From Onishia taeanensis (GTDB taxonomy: Bacteria > Pseudomonadota > Gammaproteobacteria > Pseudomonadales > Halomonadaceae): DNA of 64,000 nucleotides. Of the stretch, positions 26,144 through 35,239 are shown piece by piece (positions within the stretch are counted from its first letter, which is position 1; every line of letters starts with the position of its first letter). The stretch lies in assembly GCF_900100755.1 (NCBI RefSeq), contig NZ_FNCI01000018.1, positions 1 through 64,000 on the forward strand. The letters run 5' to 3'. Below the pieces are notes generated by a model. The model ran no database searches. It was not told the DNA's origin and saw only the letters and a list, made by a program, of their open reading frames with translations. The translations under genes and the position numbers were made by a program.

Positions 26144-26727
26144 TGAAGGCCAGTTTCCGACATTTCGGTGAGGCCCACCGCGACGAGTGGGCGCTGATCG
26201 ATGATCGCTTTCGCGACTACGTGGCCGACGCCCCGCGGCGGGTGCTCGAGCACCTTCACCGTCTGGCCGGCGACACCCACGGCTATCCGGTGGATCGCTT
26301 CGAGCATTGCCTGCAAACCGCTACGCGGGCACTTCGCGACGGCGCCGACGAGGAGATGGTGGTCTGCGCCCTGCTGCATGACATCGGCGACGACCTATCG
26401 CCGGCCAACCATGCCGAGATTGCGGCCGGCATCCTCGAGCCCTTCATCGACCCGTTGAACACCTGGATGATTCGTCACCACGAACTCTTCCAGGGCTATC
26501 ACTACCGTCACTTCTTTGGCCTGGATCGCCACGCACGCGAGCAGTTTGCAGACCATCCCGCCTATGAGCGCACGGTGCGCTTTTGTGACGACTGGGACCA
26601 GGCCAGCTTCGACCCCGACTACGACACCCTGCCGCTCGAGCACTTCGTGCCGATGGTGGAGCGGGTGCTACGCCGAGCCCCGTTCGGCGGCCTGCCTGCC
26701 ATTTGCGAGGAGGCGACGGCACCATGA
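26140..26727 (+). CDS. tmpB: HD-domain diiron oxygenase, TmpB-like
   Basis: A 195-aa HD-domain protein resembling TmpB/PhnZ, mixed-valent diiron enzymes that cleave the C-P bond of 1-hydroxy-phosphonates; TmpB converts hydroxy-TMAEP to glycine betaine and phosphate. Metal-ligand candidates are His in FEHCLQT, His-Asp in LLHDIGD, His in MIRHHELF, and Asp in FCDDWDQ. The Tyr and Glu of GYPVDRFEH match the flexible lid pair known from PhnZ. It is coupled on both sides by ATGA overlaps, with tmpA before and the TPP decarboxylase after. The product, glycine betaine, is the same as that of cdhCAB. Confidence 0.75.
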   Translation: MMKASFRHFGEAHRDEWALIDDRFRDYVADAPRRVLEHLHRLAGDTHGYPVDRFEHCLQTATRALRDGADEEMVVCALLHDIGDDLSPANHAEIAAGILEPFIDPLNTWMIRHHELFQGYHYRHFFGLDRHAREQFADHPAYERTVRFCDDWDQASFDPDYDTLPLEHFVPMVERVLRRAPFGGLPAICEEATAP

Positions 26728-28331
26728 CCTGTGCCCAGCAACTGATCGCCCTGCTCGAGGCCTACGGCGTCGACACCGCCTTTGGCATCCCCGGCGTGCA
26801 TACTATCGAGCTGTATCGCGCCCTGGGCACCAGCGGGCTTGCGCACATCACGCCACGCCATGAGCAGGGCGCCGGCTTCATGGCCGACGGCTACGCCCGC
26901 GCCAGCGGCAAGCCGGCGGCCTGCTTCATCATCAGCGGCCCCGGCATGACCAATATCGCCACCGCCATGGGCCAGGCGCTGGCCGACTCGGTGCCGATGC
27001 TGGTCATTTCGAGCGTCAACCAGCGCGCCAGTCTGGGCCGCGGCCAGGGGCGACTTCACGAAATGCGCCACCAGGGCGAGACGCTCTCTGGCGTCAGCGT
27101 GCTCAGCCACACCCTGCACGATCCGGCCGCGCTGCCGGAAGTGCTGGCCCGCGCCTTCGCAGTGTTCGCGAGCGCCCGCCCGGGCCCGGTGCATATCGAG
27201 ATTCCGCTGGATGTGATGGCGGCCCCAGTACCCGAAAACGCGCCCTCAGCGGCGCACGTCTTTCCGCCGGCCCCCGCACCCGAGGCCCTGACGCTGGCCA
27301 CCGACTGGCTCGCCAATGCCGAACGCCCGCTGGTACTGCTCGGTGGCGGCACCGTCGCCGCCCCCGAGGCGGCACAGGCGTTGGTCGAACGCCTCGACGC
27401 CCCGGCCTTCACCACCATCAACGCCAAGGGCGTATTGGCGCAGGATCACCCGCTGGACCTGGGCGCTACCATGAGCCTGCCCGCCGCGCGCCGATTGGCC
27501 GCCGAGGCCGACGTGGTGCTGGCGCTGGGCACCGAGATCGGCGAGACCGATTACGACCTGGTATTCGACGGCGGTTTCCGGCTCGATGGTCGCCTGATCC
27601 GGGTCGATATCGATCCCCAGCAGCTGGGCCGCAACCAGGCGCCAGACCTCGCCCTGCTCGCCGAGGCCGGCCAGGCCATGCGCGGCCTGCTCGCGCACCT
27701 GCCCCCTGACCGCCCCCGGTCGGCCCAACGTGACGGTGCTGACCGGGCCGCCGAGGTGCGCGACGCGCTGGCCATCGCCGAGGACCCGGAGCTCGCGCCC
27801 TATGTGCCGCTCTACATCACCCTGCGCGCGGCGCTGCCCGACGCCATCGTGGTCGGCGACTCCACAGGCCCGGTCTACGCCGGCAACTTCCTGGCCTCGA
27901 TGCCGGCGCCGCGTCGCTGGTTCAACGCCGCCACCGGCTTCGGCACCCTCGGCTACGGCCTGCCCGCCGCCCTTGGCGCCGCCACCGCCCGGCCCGACCT
28001 ACCGGTGATCGCCCTGGTCGGCGATGGCGGCCTGCAGTTCGTGCTCGGCGAGCTCGGCACCGCCCGCGACCTTGGCCGGCCGGTCGCGATAGTGATCTGG
28101 AACAACGACGGCTACGACGAGATTCGCCGCTACATGTCACTAAGCGAGGTTTCGCACCTGGGCGTAGACTTGGCGGCACCCGGCTTCGACGCCCTGGCCA
28201 AGGCCTATGCCTGCCGCTATCAGGGTGTCAGCTCTCCCGCCAACCTTTACGAGGCCTTGGGCCGGCTCGACGCCGCCGCAAGCCCGCTGATCATCGAGGT
28301 CGATGCCGCCGCCTGGGCCAAGGCGCTCTGA
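26724..28331 (+). CDS. aruI: TPP-dependent decarboxylase, AruI-like (5-guanidino-2-oxopentanoate decarboxylase)
   Basis: About 535 aa, three-domain thiamine diphosphate enzyme. The N-terminal Pyr domain holds the catalytic Glu (RHEQGAGFMADGYAR), and the C-terminal PP domain holds the GDG metal motif (VGDGGLQFVLGELGT) with NNDGYDEIRRYM. AruI decarboxylates 2-ketoarginine to 4-guanidinobutyraldehyde. The call rests on overall similarity and the nearby AruH-like aminotransferase; acetolactate synthase is less likely because no regulatory subunit or biosynthetic context exists. The ATG at 26724 has GAGGAGG upstream and overlaps the tmpB stop. Coupling to tmpB is odd for an arginine enzyme (see findings). 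Confidence 0.78.
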   Translation: MTCAQQLIALLEAYGVDTAFGIPGVHTIELYRALGTSGLAHITPRHEQGAGFMADGYARASGKPAACFIISGPGMTNIATAMGQALADSVPMLVISSVNQRASLGRGQGRLHEMRHQGETLSGVSVLSHTLHDPAALPEVLARAFAVFASARPGPVHIEIPLDVMAAPVPENAPSAAHVFPPAPAPEALTLATDWLANAERPLVLLGGGTVAAPEAAQALVERLDAPAFTTINAKGVLAQDHPLDLGATMSLPAARRLAAEADVVLALGTEIGETDYDLVFDGGFRLDGRLIRVDIDPQQLGRNQAPDLALLAEAGQAMRGLLAHLPPDRPRSAQRDGADRAAEVRDALAIAEDPELAPYVPLYITLRAALPDAIVVGDSTGPVYAGNFLASMPAPRRWFNAATGFGTLGYGLPAALGAATARPDLPVIALVGDGGLQFVLGELGTARDLGRPVAIVIWNNDGYDEIRRYMSLSEVSHLGVDLAAPGFDALAKAYACRYQGVSSPANLYEALGRLDAAASPLIIEVDAAAWAKAL

Positions 28332-28401
28332 CGCCCCGCGGCCTCGCCCCGACATGGGCCGGCATCGCCGGCTCACAACAACGATAAGGAGACGTTCTCG
28401 A

Positions 28402-29346
28402 ATGAAGACGCATACCACGACCCTGACGCTGCTGGCGGGCCTGGCCCTGGCCGGCCCCGCCTTTGCCGCCGCTGACACCGACCGGGATGACACGATCAAC
28501 CTCGTGGTACCGCCCTGGCCGGGCGTGACCGTCAAGAGTGAGATTTTCTCGCAGCTCATCGAGCCGCTGGGCTATACCACCGAGATTCAGGAACTCAGCT
28601 CCACGGTGGGCTACAACACGATGCAAACCGGCGACAGCGATGCCTTCCTGGCCGGCTGGCTGCCCGCCCAGCAGGAGAGCTACGACGCTGCCATGCAGGC
28701 CGGCGCCATCCTCGATCTTGGCAACAACGTCAACGGCGCCCGCATGGGCTTCGCCGTACCGGGTTACGTTTATGACGCCGGCATCACCAGCGCCGAGCAA
28801 CTAGCCGACCCCGAGGTGGCAAAACGCTTCGGCAAGCGCATCTTCAGCATCGAGAGTGGGTCCACGGTCACCGATATGCTCGACGGCGCCATCAGCGCCA
28901 ATACCTACGGTCTTGGCGACTGGGATATCGCTCCCTCCTCGACGCCGGGCATGCTGTCCATGGTCAAGGGCGCCGTGGCCGAAGAGAAGTGGGTGCTGTA
29001 CTACGGCTGGACGCCGCACTGGATGGTCCCGGAATACGACACGCACATCCTCGACGACCCGCAAGGCGTCTTCGGCCCCGATAACGGCCGCAGCGACGTC
29101 AAGACCATCGTGTCCAAGGCCTACGCCGAGGCCAACCCCAACCTTACCCAACTACTCGACCAGTTCGAGTTCTCGGCCGATGAACAGAGCGAATTCATCA
29201 GCGCCTACAGCCTGCAGGAGCGCGAGCTCAAGGACGTGGCCCATGACTGGCTGGCCGATCACCCCGAGCGCGTGGCCGCCTTCCTCGAGGGCGTCGAGAC
29301 CCGCGACGGCAACGACGCCCTGACGGCGGTGGAGGCCAGCCTATGA
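28402..29346 (+). CDS. OpuAC/ProX-type betaine-binding protein, orphan
   Basis: Periplasmic substrate-binding protein of the glycine betaine/proline betaine class, about 314 aa. A signal peptide at residues 1-24 ends PAFAA. Aromatic residues suited to cation-pi binding of a quaternary ammonium occur in VPPWPG, LAGWLPAQ and YYGWTPHWM. A strong AAGGAGA ribosome-binding site precedes the ATG. No cognate OpuA-type permease or ATPase is adjacent: the gene sits between aruI-like and aruH-like genes and overlaps the latter (ATGA). It may dock on a transporter encoded elsewhere. Confidence 0.87.
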   Translation: MKTHTTTLTLLAGLALAGPAFAAADTDRDDTINLVVPPWPGVTVKSEIFSQLIEPLGYTTEIQELSSTVGYNTMQTGDSDAFLAGWLPAQQESYDAAMQAGAILDLGNNVNGARMGFAVPGYVYDAGITSAEQLADPEVAKRFGKRIFSIESGSTVTDMLDGAISANTYGLGDWDIAPSSTPGMLSMVKGAVAEEKWVLYYGWTPHWMVPEYDTHILDDPQGVFGPDNGRSDVKTIVSKAYAEANPNLTQLLDQFEFSADEQSEFISAYSLQERELKDVAHDWLADHPERVAAFLEGVETRDGNDALTAVEASL

Positions 29347-30551
29347 CGACGATGCGCTTCTCCCGACTGACCGAGCGTATCGCCGGCGAAGGCGCCGCCG
29401 CCTGGGATATCCACAACCGGGCGCTGGCGCGCAAGGCCGCCGGCGAGGACATCACGGTGCTGTCGGTGGGCGACCCGGACTTCGCGACCCCGGCAGCGAT
29501 CGTCGAAAGTGCCGTGACCAGCCTACGTGGCGGCGCCACCCATTACCCCGACGTACAGGGCAAGCAAGACCTGCGCGAGGCCATCGCCGCGCGGTATCGT
29601 GCCCAGGGTGTGAATGCCACAGCGGATCAGCTGATCGTGATGGCGGGCGCCCAGTGCGGCCTTTATGCCACCGCCCAGTGCCTGCTCGACCCCGACGACG
29701 AGGTGATCGTCCCCGAGCCGAGCTACGTCACCTATGAAGCCGTGCTGCGCTCCACCGGCGCCCGCATGGTGCGCATTCCGCTGCGCGGCGACGACGACTT
29801 CCGCCTGGACGTCGCCGACATCGAGGCCGCGATCACCCCGCGCACCCGGGCGATCATGCTCAACAGCCCCCACAACCCCACCGGCCAACTGATCGACGCC
29901 GCTTCCTGGGCCGCCATTGCCGCGCTCTGCCACCGCCATGACCTATGGCTGATCTCCGATGAGGTCTACGCCGAGCTGGTCTTCGAAGGCAAGCACATCT
30001 GTGCTGCGAGCCTAGCCGTCATGGCCGACCGCACCGTGGTCGTCGACAGCCTTTCCAAGTCCCATGCCATGACCGGCTGGCGGCTGGGCTGGGTGCTCGG
30101 CCCGCAGGCGCTGATCGACCATATGGCCAACCTGGCGCTTTGCATGCTCTATGGCTGCCCGGAGTTCATCCAGGACGCCGCTCGCGATGCCCTCAGTCAG
30201 GACCTGCCCGAGCGCGACCAGATGCGCGAGACCTACCGGGCGCGTCGCGACGCCGTATGCGACGCCCTCGCCGGCTGCTCGGCCATCGATGTCATCAAAC
30301 CCGCGGCAGGCATGTTCCTGATGATCGACGTGCGCGCTACCGGACTTTCTTCCCAGGCCTTCGCCGACCGTCTGCTCGATGAGCAGGGCGTGTCGGTGCT
30401 GTCGGGGGAGGCCTTCGGCCCCTCCGCCGCCGGCTTCGTGCGCCTGAGCCTGACCGTCGATGCCGACCGCCTGCGCACGGCCAGCCAGCATCTAGCGCGC
30501 TGCGCCGAAGCGGCGCGGGAAGATGCCGCCGCTCTTTCCCCTGCAGAGTGA
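29343..30551 (+). CDS. aruH: Arginine:pyruvate transaminase-like aminotransferase
   Basis: PLP-dependent class I/II aminotransferase of 402 aa. It closely resembles Pseudomonas AruH as I recall it, including RIAGEGAAAWDIHNRALAR, VGDPDF, AGAQCGLYA, NSPHNPTG and the PLP lysine in SLSKSHAMTGWR. Reaction: arginine plus pyruvate to 2-ketoarginine plus alanine, feeding AruI. It overlaps the OpuAC-type gene by ATGA and lies 7 bases before the ABC ATPase gene. A different basic amino acid as substrate, for example a methylated lysine, cannot be excluded. Confidence 0.82.
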   Translation: MTTMRFSRLTERIAGEGAAAWDIHNRALARKAAGEDITVLSVGDPDFATPAAIVESAVTSLRGGATHYPDVQGKQDLREAIAARYRAQGVNATADQLIVMAGAQCGLYATAQCLLDPDDEVIVPEPSYVTYEAVLRSTGARMVRIPLRGDDDFRLDVADIEAAITPRTRAIMLNSPHNPTGQLIDAASWAAIAALCHRHDLWLISDEVYAELVFEGKHICAASLAVMADRTVVVDSLSKSHAMTGWRLGWVLGPQALIDHMANLALCMLYGCPEFIQDAARDALSQDLPERDQMRETYRARRDAVCDALAGCSAIDVIKPAAGMFLMIDVRATGLSSQAFADRLLDEQGVSVLSGEAFGPSAAGFVRLSLTVDADRLRTASQHLARCAEAAREDAAALSPAE

Positions 30552-30558
30552 ATCGCCT

Positions 30559-31362
30559 ATGACATCATCGCTACACGCCACTCCGTCGGCCTCTAGCACC
30601 CTCGCCGTAGAGGCCCGCCACCTCGTCAAGCGCTATGGCGATCTCGAGGTGCTGCGCGACGTTTCCCTCGAGGTCCCCGAGGGCAGCGTCACCTCCATCA
30701 TCGGCGCCAGCGGCTCGGGCAAGAGCACCCTGCTGCGCTGTCTCAACCTGCTGGAGCGCCCCAACCTCGGCGAACTGGCGATCGCCGATGAAGCCATTCG
30801 CTTCGACCGCACCCCCCAGGGCGACGTCGTCGGCCTGGACAGGCGCCAGCTGCAGCGGTTGCGCGCCAAGGTCAGCATGGTCTTCCAGCAGTTCAATCTC
30901 TGGCCCCACTTCACGGTGCTCGGCAACGTCACCGAGGCGCCAATGCGGGTCAAGGGTCTCTCCCGGCGTCGCGCCAATGCCCTCGCCGAACACTACCTTG
31001 AGCGGGTCGGCATGGCCGACAAGCGCGACAGCTATCCGGCCTATCTTTCCGGCGGCCAGCAGCAGCGAGTAGCGATCGCCCGCGCGCTAGCCATGGAACC
31101 GCGACTGCTGCTGTTCGATGAGCCGACCTCGGCGCTGGACCCGGAGCGGGTCAGTGAGGTCCTCAGCGTCATCCGCGGCCTGGCCGATGAAGGACGCACC
31201 ATGGTGCTGGTGACCCATGAAATGGCCTTCGCCCGGGATGTATCCGACCAGGTGGTATTTCTTGATCGCGGTGTCGTCGGCGTCGCCGGCACCCCGCAAG
31301 ACGTCTTCGAGGACAGCGAGCACGAACGTTGCCGTCACTTCGTGGCACCGGCCGTTTGCTAG
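30559..31362 (+). CDS. Polar amino-acid ABC transporter ATPase
   Basis: Nucleotide-binding subunit of a HisP/ArtP-type importer. Walker A GASGSGKS, Q-loop VFQQFNLWPH, signature LSGGQQQR, Walker [15 protein letters not shown], switch His VLVTHEM. The N-terminal extension of about 15 residues is Ser/Thr/Ala-rich. The ATG at 30559 lies just after the aruH stop; the frame extends to 30523 but overlaps aruH. About 267 aa. It acts with the binding protein and permeases downstream. Confidence 0.9.
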   Translation: MTSSLHATPSASSTLAVEARHLVKRYGDLEVLRDVSLEVPEGSVTSIIGASGSGKSTLLRCLNLLERPNLGELAIADEAIRFDRTPQGDVVGLDRRQLQRLRAKVSMVFQQFNLWPHFTVLGNVTEAPMRVKGLSRRRANALAEHYLERVGMADKRDSYPAYLSGGQQQRVAIARALAMEPRLLLFDEPTSALDPERVSEVLSVIRGLADEGRTMVLVTHEMAFARDVSDQVVFLDRGVVGVAGTPQDVFEDSEHERCRHFVAPAVC

Positions 31363-31468
31363 CAGCGCCGATGTCACACCCCCTGATGCAAGACCCAGAT
31401 GCATAGATAACCAATGCATTAGCCGCAGACGCACTACACAAGAGCTTTAAAAAGCCAAGGAGATCACT

Positions 31469-32236
31469 GTGAAACATACCCTGATGATGACCGCCGCTGC
31501 CCTGACGCTCGGCCTGAACATGACGGCCCAAGCCGCCGAGCCGCTGAAGATCGGCATTTCTGCCGAGCCCTATCCGCCCTTCACCTACACCTCTTCCGAG
31601 GGCGAATGGACCGGCTTCGAGGTCGAGTTGGGCATGGCCATCTGCGAGGCCATGGACGAGGCCTGTGAGATCACCCCCACCGGCTGGAGCGGCATCATTC
31701 CGTCGCTGAAGGCCGGCCGTATCGACATGATCATGAACTCGATGTCGATCACCCAAGCCCGTCAACGGGTCATCGACTTCAGCCAGCCCTACTACTTCAC
31801 CCCGGGCGCCTTCGTGGCCGCTGACGATCTTGCACTCGAGGTTCCTGAGGGGCTCGATGGCCTGGTGCTTGGCGTGCAGTCCGCCACCACCAACGCCACC
31901 TATGCTCGCCGCGCCCTGCGCGACAGCGTCGGCGACATCCGCCTCTACGATCAGGCCGAACAGGTCAACCGCGACCTGCTGGCCGGTCGCCTGGACGTAA
32001 TCCTGGCCGACGAGATCGCCATGACCGAGTTCCTGGAGCGCGACGAGGCAGAGGGCTACGAAATCAAGGCCACCGCCCCACGCCACGAGGCTTACGGCGA
32101 AGGCGTGGGCATCGGCATCCGCAAGGGCGATGACGCCCTGAAGACGAAGATCGATGCGGCCATCGCCCAGGTCCGTGACGACGGCACCTGCAGCATCCTG
32201 TCCGAGCAATACTTCGGCACCGACATCTGCACCTGA
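31469..32236 (+). CDS. Basic/polar amino-acid ABC transporter binding protein
   Basis: Family 3 periplasmic solute-binding protein of about 255 aa. A signal peptide ends TAQAAE at about residue 22. The ligand-pocket segments EPYPPFTYTSSEGEWTGFEVEL (seen here as PYPPFTY and GFEVELG), IIPSLKAGRIDMIMNSMSIT and the LGVQSATTN strand match lysine/arginine/ornithine or histidine binding proteins. The start is GTG with AAGGAGA upstream. The 106-base gap before it contains several TGCA-centred repeats and may carry an extra promoter. Context with aruH and aruI favours arginine. Confidence 0.87.
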   Translation: MKHTLMMTAAALTLGLNMTAQAAEPLKIGISAEPYPPFTYTSSEGEWTGFEVELGMAICEAMDEACEITPTGWSGIIPSLKAGRIDMIMNSMSITQARQRVIDFSQPYYFTPGAFVAADDLALEVPEGLDGLVLGVQSATTNATYARRALRDSVGDIRLYDQAEQVNRDLLAGRLDVILADEIAMTEFLERDEAEGYEIKATAPRHEAYGEGVGIGIRKGDDALKTKIDAAIAQVRDDGTCSILSEQYFGTDICT

Positions 32237-32320
32237 TCCCGGTCCTCGACGACGTTCGCCCGGCAGGTGGCCATTGCCGCCTGCCGGCCTCGCCCTGTCT
32301 CATCAAGGACGCAACACACC

Positions 32321-33034
32321 ATGAACACGGTTTCCCAAGAAGGGTTGCTCGATTGGGCCGGCCCCATTCTCCAGGGTGCCCTGACGACCCTCGAGATCGC
32401 CGTCCTGGCCTACGCCATCGGCCTGGTGCTGGGCCTGATCGGCGCCAGCGCACGCTTGAGCCCCTGGGCCCCGCTGCGCGGCCTGGCCACCGCCTACTCG
32501 ACGGCGGTTCGCGCCGTCCCCGAACTGCTGCTGATCATCCTGCTCTACTACGCCGGCTCCCAGGCGCTCACCGCGCTGATCCACGCCATGGGGCTGCCTG
32601 GCCAGGTCGCCATCAATGGCTTCGTTACCGCCGTTGGCGTGCTGGCCTTCGTTCAGGGCGCCTACATGACCGAGGTGCTGCGCGGCGCCATCCTGGCCAT
32701 TCCCAAGGGCCAGCTCGAGGCGGCCGACGCCTTCGGCTTCTCCACCTGGTCGCGCTTTCATCGCATCGTGATTCCCGCCATGCTGCCCAACGCCCTGCCC
32801 GGCATGTCCAACCTGTGGCTGATTCTGATCAAGGACACCGCCCTGATCAGCGTGATCGGCTTCAGCGAGCTGTTCTTCACCATCCAGCAGGCCGCCGCCA
32901 GCACTCGGGCCCACTTCCTGTTCTACGCCGCCGCCGGCGCCATCTACCTGCTGATGACCCTGACCTCCACCGCACTCTTCGCGCGCCTGGAGCGCTACGT
33001 GCGCCGAGGCCAGCCCGCACAAGAGGAGGCCTGA
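32321..33034 (+). CDS. Amino-acid ABC transporter permease (HisQ-like)
   Basis: About 237 aa inner-membrane permease of the HisMQ family. It has the N-terminal LQGALTTLEIAVLAY segment, the conserved AVRAVPELLLIILLYYAG, and the EAA loop around LEAADAFGFSTWSRFHRIVIPAMLPNALPG (Glu-Ala-Ala near residue 145). The ATG at 32321 is preceded by AAGGAC; the frame to 32267 is probably untranslated. One base separates it from the next permease, with which it pairs as a heterodimer. Confidence 0.88.
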   Translation: MNTVSQEGLLDWAGPILQGALTTLEIAVLAYAIGLVLGLIGASARLSPWAPLRGLATAYSTAVRAVPELLLIILLYYAGSQALTALIHAMGLPGQVAINGFVTAVGVLAFVQGAYMTEVLRGAILAIPKGQLEAADAFGFSTWSRFHRIVIPAMLPNALPGMSNLWLILIKDTALISVIGFSELFFTIQQAAASTRAHFLFYAAAGAIYLLMTLTSTALFARLERYVRRGQPAQEEA

Positions 33035-33035
33035 C

Positions 33036-33788
33036 ATGGACTTTTCCTGGCTCGCCGATCCCTTCTATCAGGAGTATCTGCTCGAAGGCTTCGTCAATAC
33101 CCTGTGGCTGGTCGCCGTCTCGGCAGTAGGCGGCCTGATTCTGGCCGTGGCCGTCGCCATGGCACGCCTCAAGGGGCCTCGTCCGCTGGCTTGGTTCGTC
33201 CATGGTTTTACGACCGTGATGCGCGGCACGCCCCTGCTGGTTCAGCTGTTCTTCTTCTACTACGGCGTCGGCCGCCTGCTCGAAGGCATCCCTGGGATTC
33301 AAGACAGCCTCATCTGGCCGATCCTGCGCGATCCCTTCTTCTACGGCGCCCTGACCTTCATATTGAGCGTTGGCGCCTACTCCGGCGAAGTGCTGCGCGG
33401 CGCCCTGCTAAGCGTGCCGCCCGGCGAGCGCGAGGCCGGCCGAGCCTTCGGCATGTCGCCCTTCCAGGTCTTCATTCGGCTGTGGCTGCCCCGCGCCGTT
33501 CAGCTGTGCCTGCCGACGCTCACAGGCGAGATGATCCTGCTGCTCAAGTCCGTGCCGCTGGTCTCGACCATTGCGCTGATGGACCTGCTGCAGGCCGCCA
33601 ACATCATTCGCGATGAAACCTTCCTGGTCTACGAACCGCTGATGCTGATCGCCGGTATCTATCTGGCGATGACGATGGTGCTGACCCTGGTACTGCGCCA
33701 GGTAGAGCGCCACTTCCCCGGCATGCAGCCGACGCGCCACCGCTGGCTGCCCCTTCGCGGCAAGGAGCGCATCCCATGCAAGAGCTGA
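33036..33788 (+). CDS. Amino-acid ABC transporter permease (HisM-like)
   Basis: About 250 aa, second HisMQ-family permease. Visible features: FVNTLWLVAVSAVGGL, MRGTPLLVQLFFFYYGVG and the EAA-type loop PGEREAGRAFGMSPFQVFIRLWLPRA. The end overlaps the aldehyde dehydrogenase gene by 13 bases, tying the transporter to the catabolic enzymes. Together with the ATPase at 30559 and the binding protein at 31469 it forms a complete importer. Confidence 0.9.
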   Translation: MDFSWLADPFYQEYLLEGFVNTLWLVAVSAVGGLILAVAVAMARLKGPRPLAWFVHGFTTVMRGTPLLVQLFFFYYGVGRLLEGIPGIQDSLIWPILRDPFFYGALTFILSVGAYSGEVLRGALLSVPPGEREAGRAFGMSPFQVFIRLWLPRAVQLCLPTLTGEMILLLKSVPLVSTIALMDLLQAANIIRDETFLVYEPLMLIAGIYLAMTMVLTLVLRQVERHFPGMQPTRHRWLPLRGKERIPCKS

Positions 33789-35218
33789 TGCACCATTTCA
33801 TCGACAACCGTTGGGTCGCGAGCCGCGGGGATCGCCGCCTGGCGGTCACCGACCCTTACCGGGAAACCGTTATTGCTAAGGTCACGCAAGGCTCGGCGCA
33901 GGACGTGGACATGGCGGTAAGCGCCGCCCGTCACGCCCTGCCCGAGTGGCGAGCGATGGGCGGCAAGGCGCGCGGCGACTACCTCGACGCCCTGGCCGAC
34001 GCGCTCGAGGCGCGTCGCGATGAGCTCGAGACAGTCTCGAGCCGCAACAACGGCAAGCCCCGCGCCGAGGCCGCGCAGGACCTCAGCGATGCGATCGCCT
34101 GCTATCGCTACTACGCCGACGAGGCCCGCCGCCTGGAAGCCCGCCAGGGCGAGGCGGTAGATACCGGCGAGCCGGGGCTAGTCTCCCGCCGCTATCAGGA
34201 CCCGGCCGGCGTGGCCGGGCTGATCACGCCCTGGAACTTTCCGCTGGTCAGCAGCGCCTGGAAGCTGGCGCCGGCGCTGGCCGCCGGCTGCACGGTGGTC
34301 TTCAAACCCTCTGAAGTCACACCGCTGCCGGAACAGGCATTGGCAGAAATTGCTCTGGCGATTGGCCTGCCGCCTGGAGTCTTCAACCTGGTGCACGGCG
34401 ATGGCAGCAACGTAGGCGCCCCGCTCACCGGGCACCCTGGCGTCGACAAGCTGTCCTTCACCGGTAGCAATGCCGTCGGCGAAGCGGTGATGGCCGCCGC
34501 CGCCAAGGGCACCCGCAACGTCTCGCTGGAGCTTGGCGGCAAGTCGCCGATTCTGGTCACCGAAGATGCCGACCTCGACCTGGCCTGTGAGCTAGTGTTG
34601 GCCGGCTTCTGCTACAACGCCGGCCAGATGTGTTCGGCCACCTCGCGACTGCTGGTGCACCACTCCATCGCCGAGGCGCTGTACTCGCGCTTGAACACTG
34701 CCATCGCCGAGCTAAGCGCCGGCAACCCCCAGCTTGAGACCTCCACGCTTGGCCCACTGGTCAACGCCGCCCAACGTGACCGGGTGAATGCCTACCTGGC
34801 GATTGCCGAAGAAGAAGGGCTGGTTGCCACCGCAGCGGACACGCTAGCCCTGCCCATCCAAGGCTACTTCGTTGCCCCCCGCGTGTTCCGTGATGTGCCG
34901 TTAACAAGCCGGCTGTGGCGTGAGGAGATCTTCGGCCCGGTGCTGTGCGCGCGAGCCGTAAAGGACGATGACGAAGCGGTGGCGCTGGCCAACGACAGCG
35001 ACTTCGGCCTCGTCGCCACCGTGGTCGCAGGCGACGCCGCGCGAGCCGAAGCCCTGGCCAGCCGCCTCACCGCCGGCAATGTCTGGTGCAACAGCTACCA
35101 GGTGGCGCCACCTGGGCTCGGCTGGGGCGGCATGAAGCGCAGCGGCATCGGCCGCGAGCTTGGCCGTGCAGGGCTAGCGGCCTATCTCGAGACCCGCTAC
35201 GTTACCCGCCCCGCCTGA
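33776..35218 (+). CDS. Aldehyde dehydrogenase, probably for 4-guanidinobutyraldehyde or a betaine aldehyde
   Basis: NAD(P)+-dependent ALDH of 480 aa in the betaine/aminoaldehyde dehydrogenase group. N-segment ITPWNFPL, cofactor loop FTGSNAVGEA, catalytic Glu in LELGGKSP, catalytic Cys in YNAGQMCSATSR (about residue 285), and the C-terminal GGMKRSGIGRELG. In the arginine transaminase route it would oxidise 4-guanidinobutyraldehyde to 4-guanidinobutyrate; trimethylated aminoaldehydes are chemically similar and possible. It starts inside the permease gene with AAGGAG upstream and ends the operon, followed by a hairpin. Confidence 0.85.
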   Translation: MQELMHHFIDNRWVASRGDRRLAVTDPYRETVIAKVTQGSAQDVDMAVSAARHALPEWRAMGGKARGDYLDALADALEARRDELETVSSRNNGKPRAEAAQDLSDAIACYRYYADEARRLEARQGEAVDTGEPGLVSRRYQDPAGVAGLITPWNFPLVSSAWKLAPALAAGCTVVFKPSEVTPLPEQALAEIALAIGLPPGVFNLVHGDGSNVGAPLTGHPGVDKLSFTGSNAVGEAVMAAAAKGTRNVSLELGGKSPILVTEDADLDLACELVLAGFCYNAGQMCSATSRLLVHHSIAEALYSRLNTAIAELSAGNPQLETSTLGPLVNAAQRDRVNAYLAIAEEEGLVATAADTLALPIQGYFVAPRVFRDVPLTSRLWREEIFGPVLCARAVKDDDEAVALANDSDFGLVATVVAGDAARAEALASRLTAGNVWCNSYQVAPPGLGWGGMKRSGIGRELGRAGLAAYLETRYVTRPA

Positions 35219-35239
35219 GCTGAACCGCTCTCCGATACC

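Noticed and set aside
26724-28331. Acetolactate synthase large subunit
   Set aside because: No small subunit or branched-chain biosynthesis genes are near, and the AruH-like gene gives a better context.
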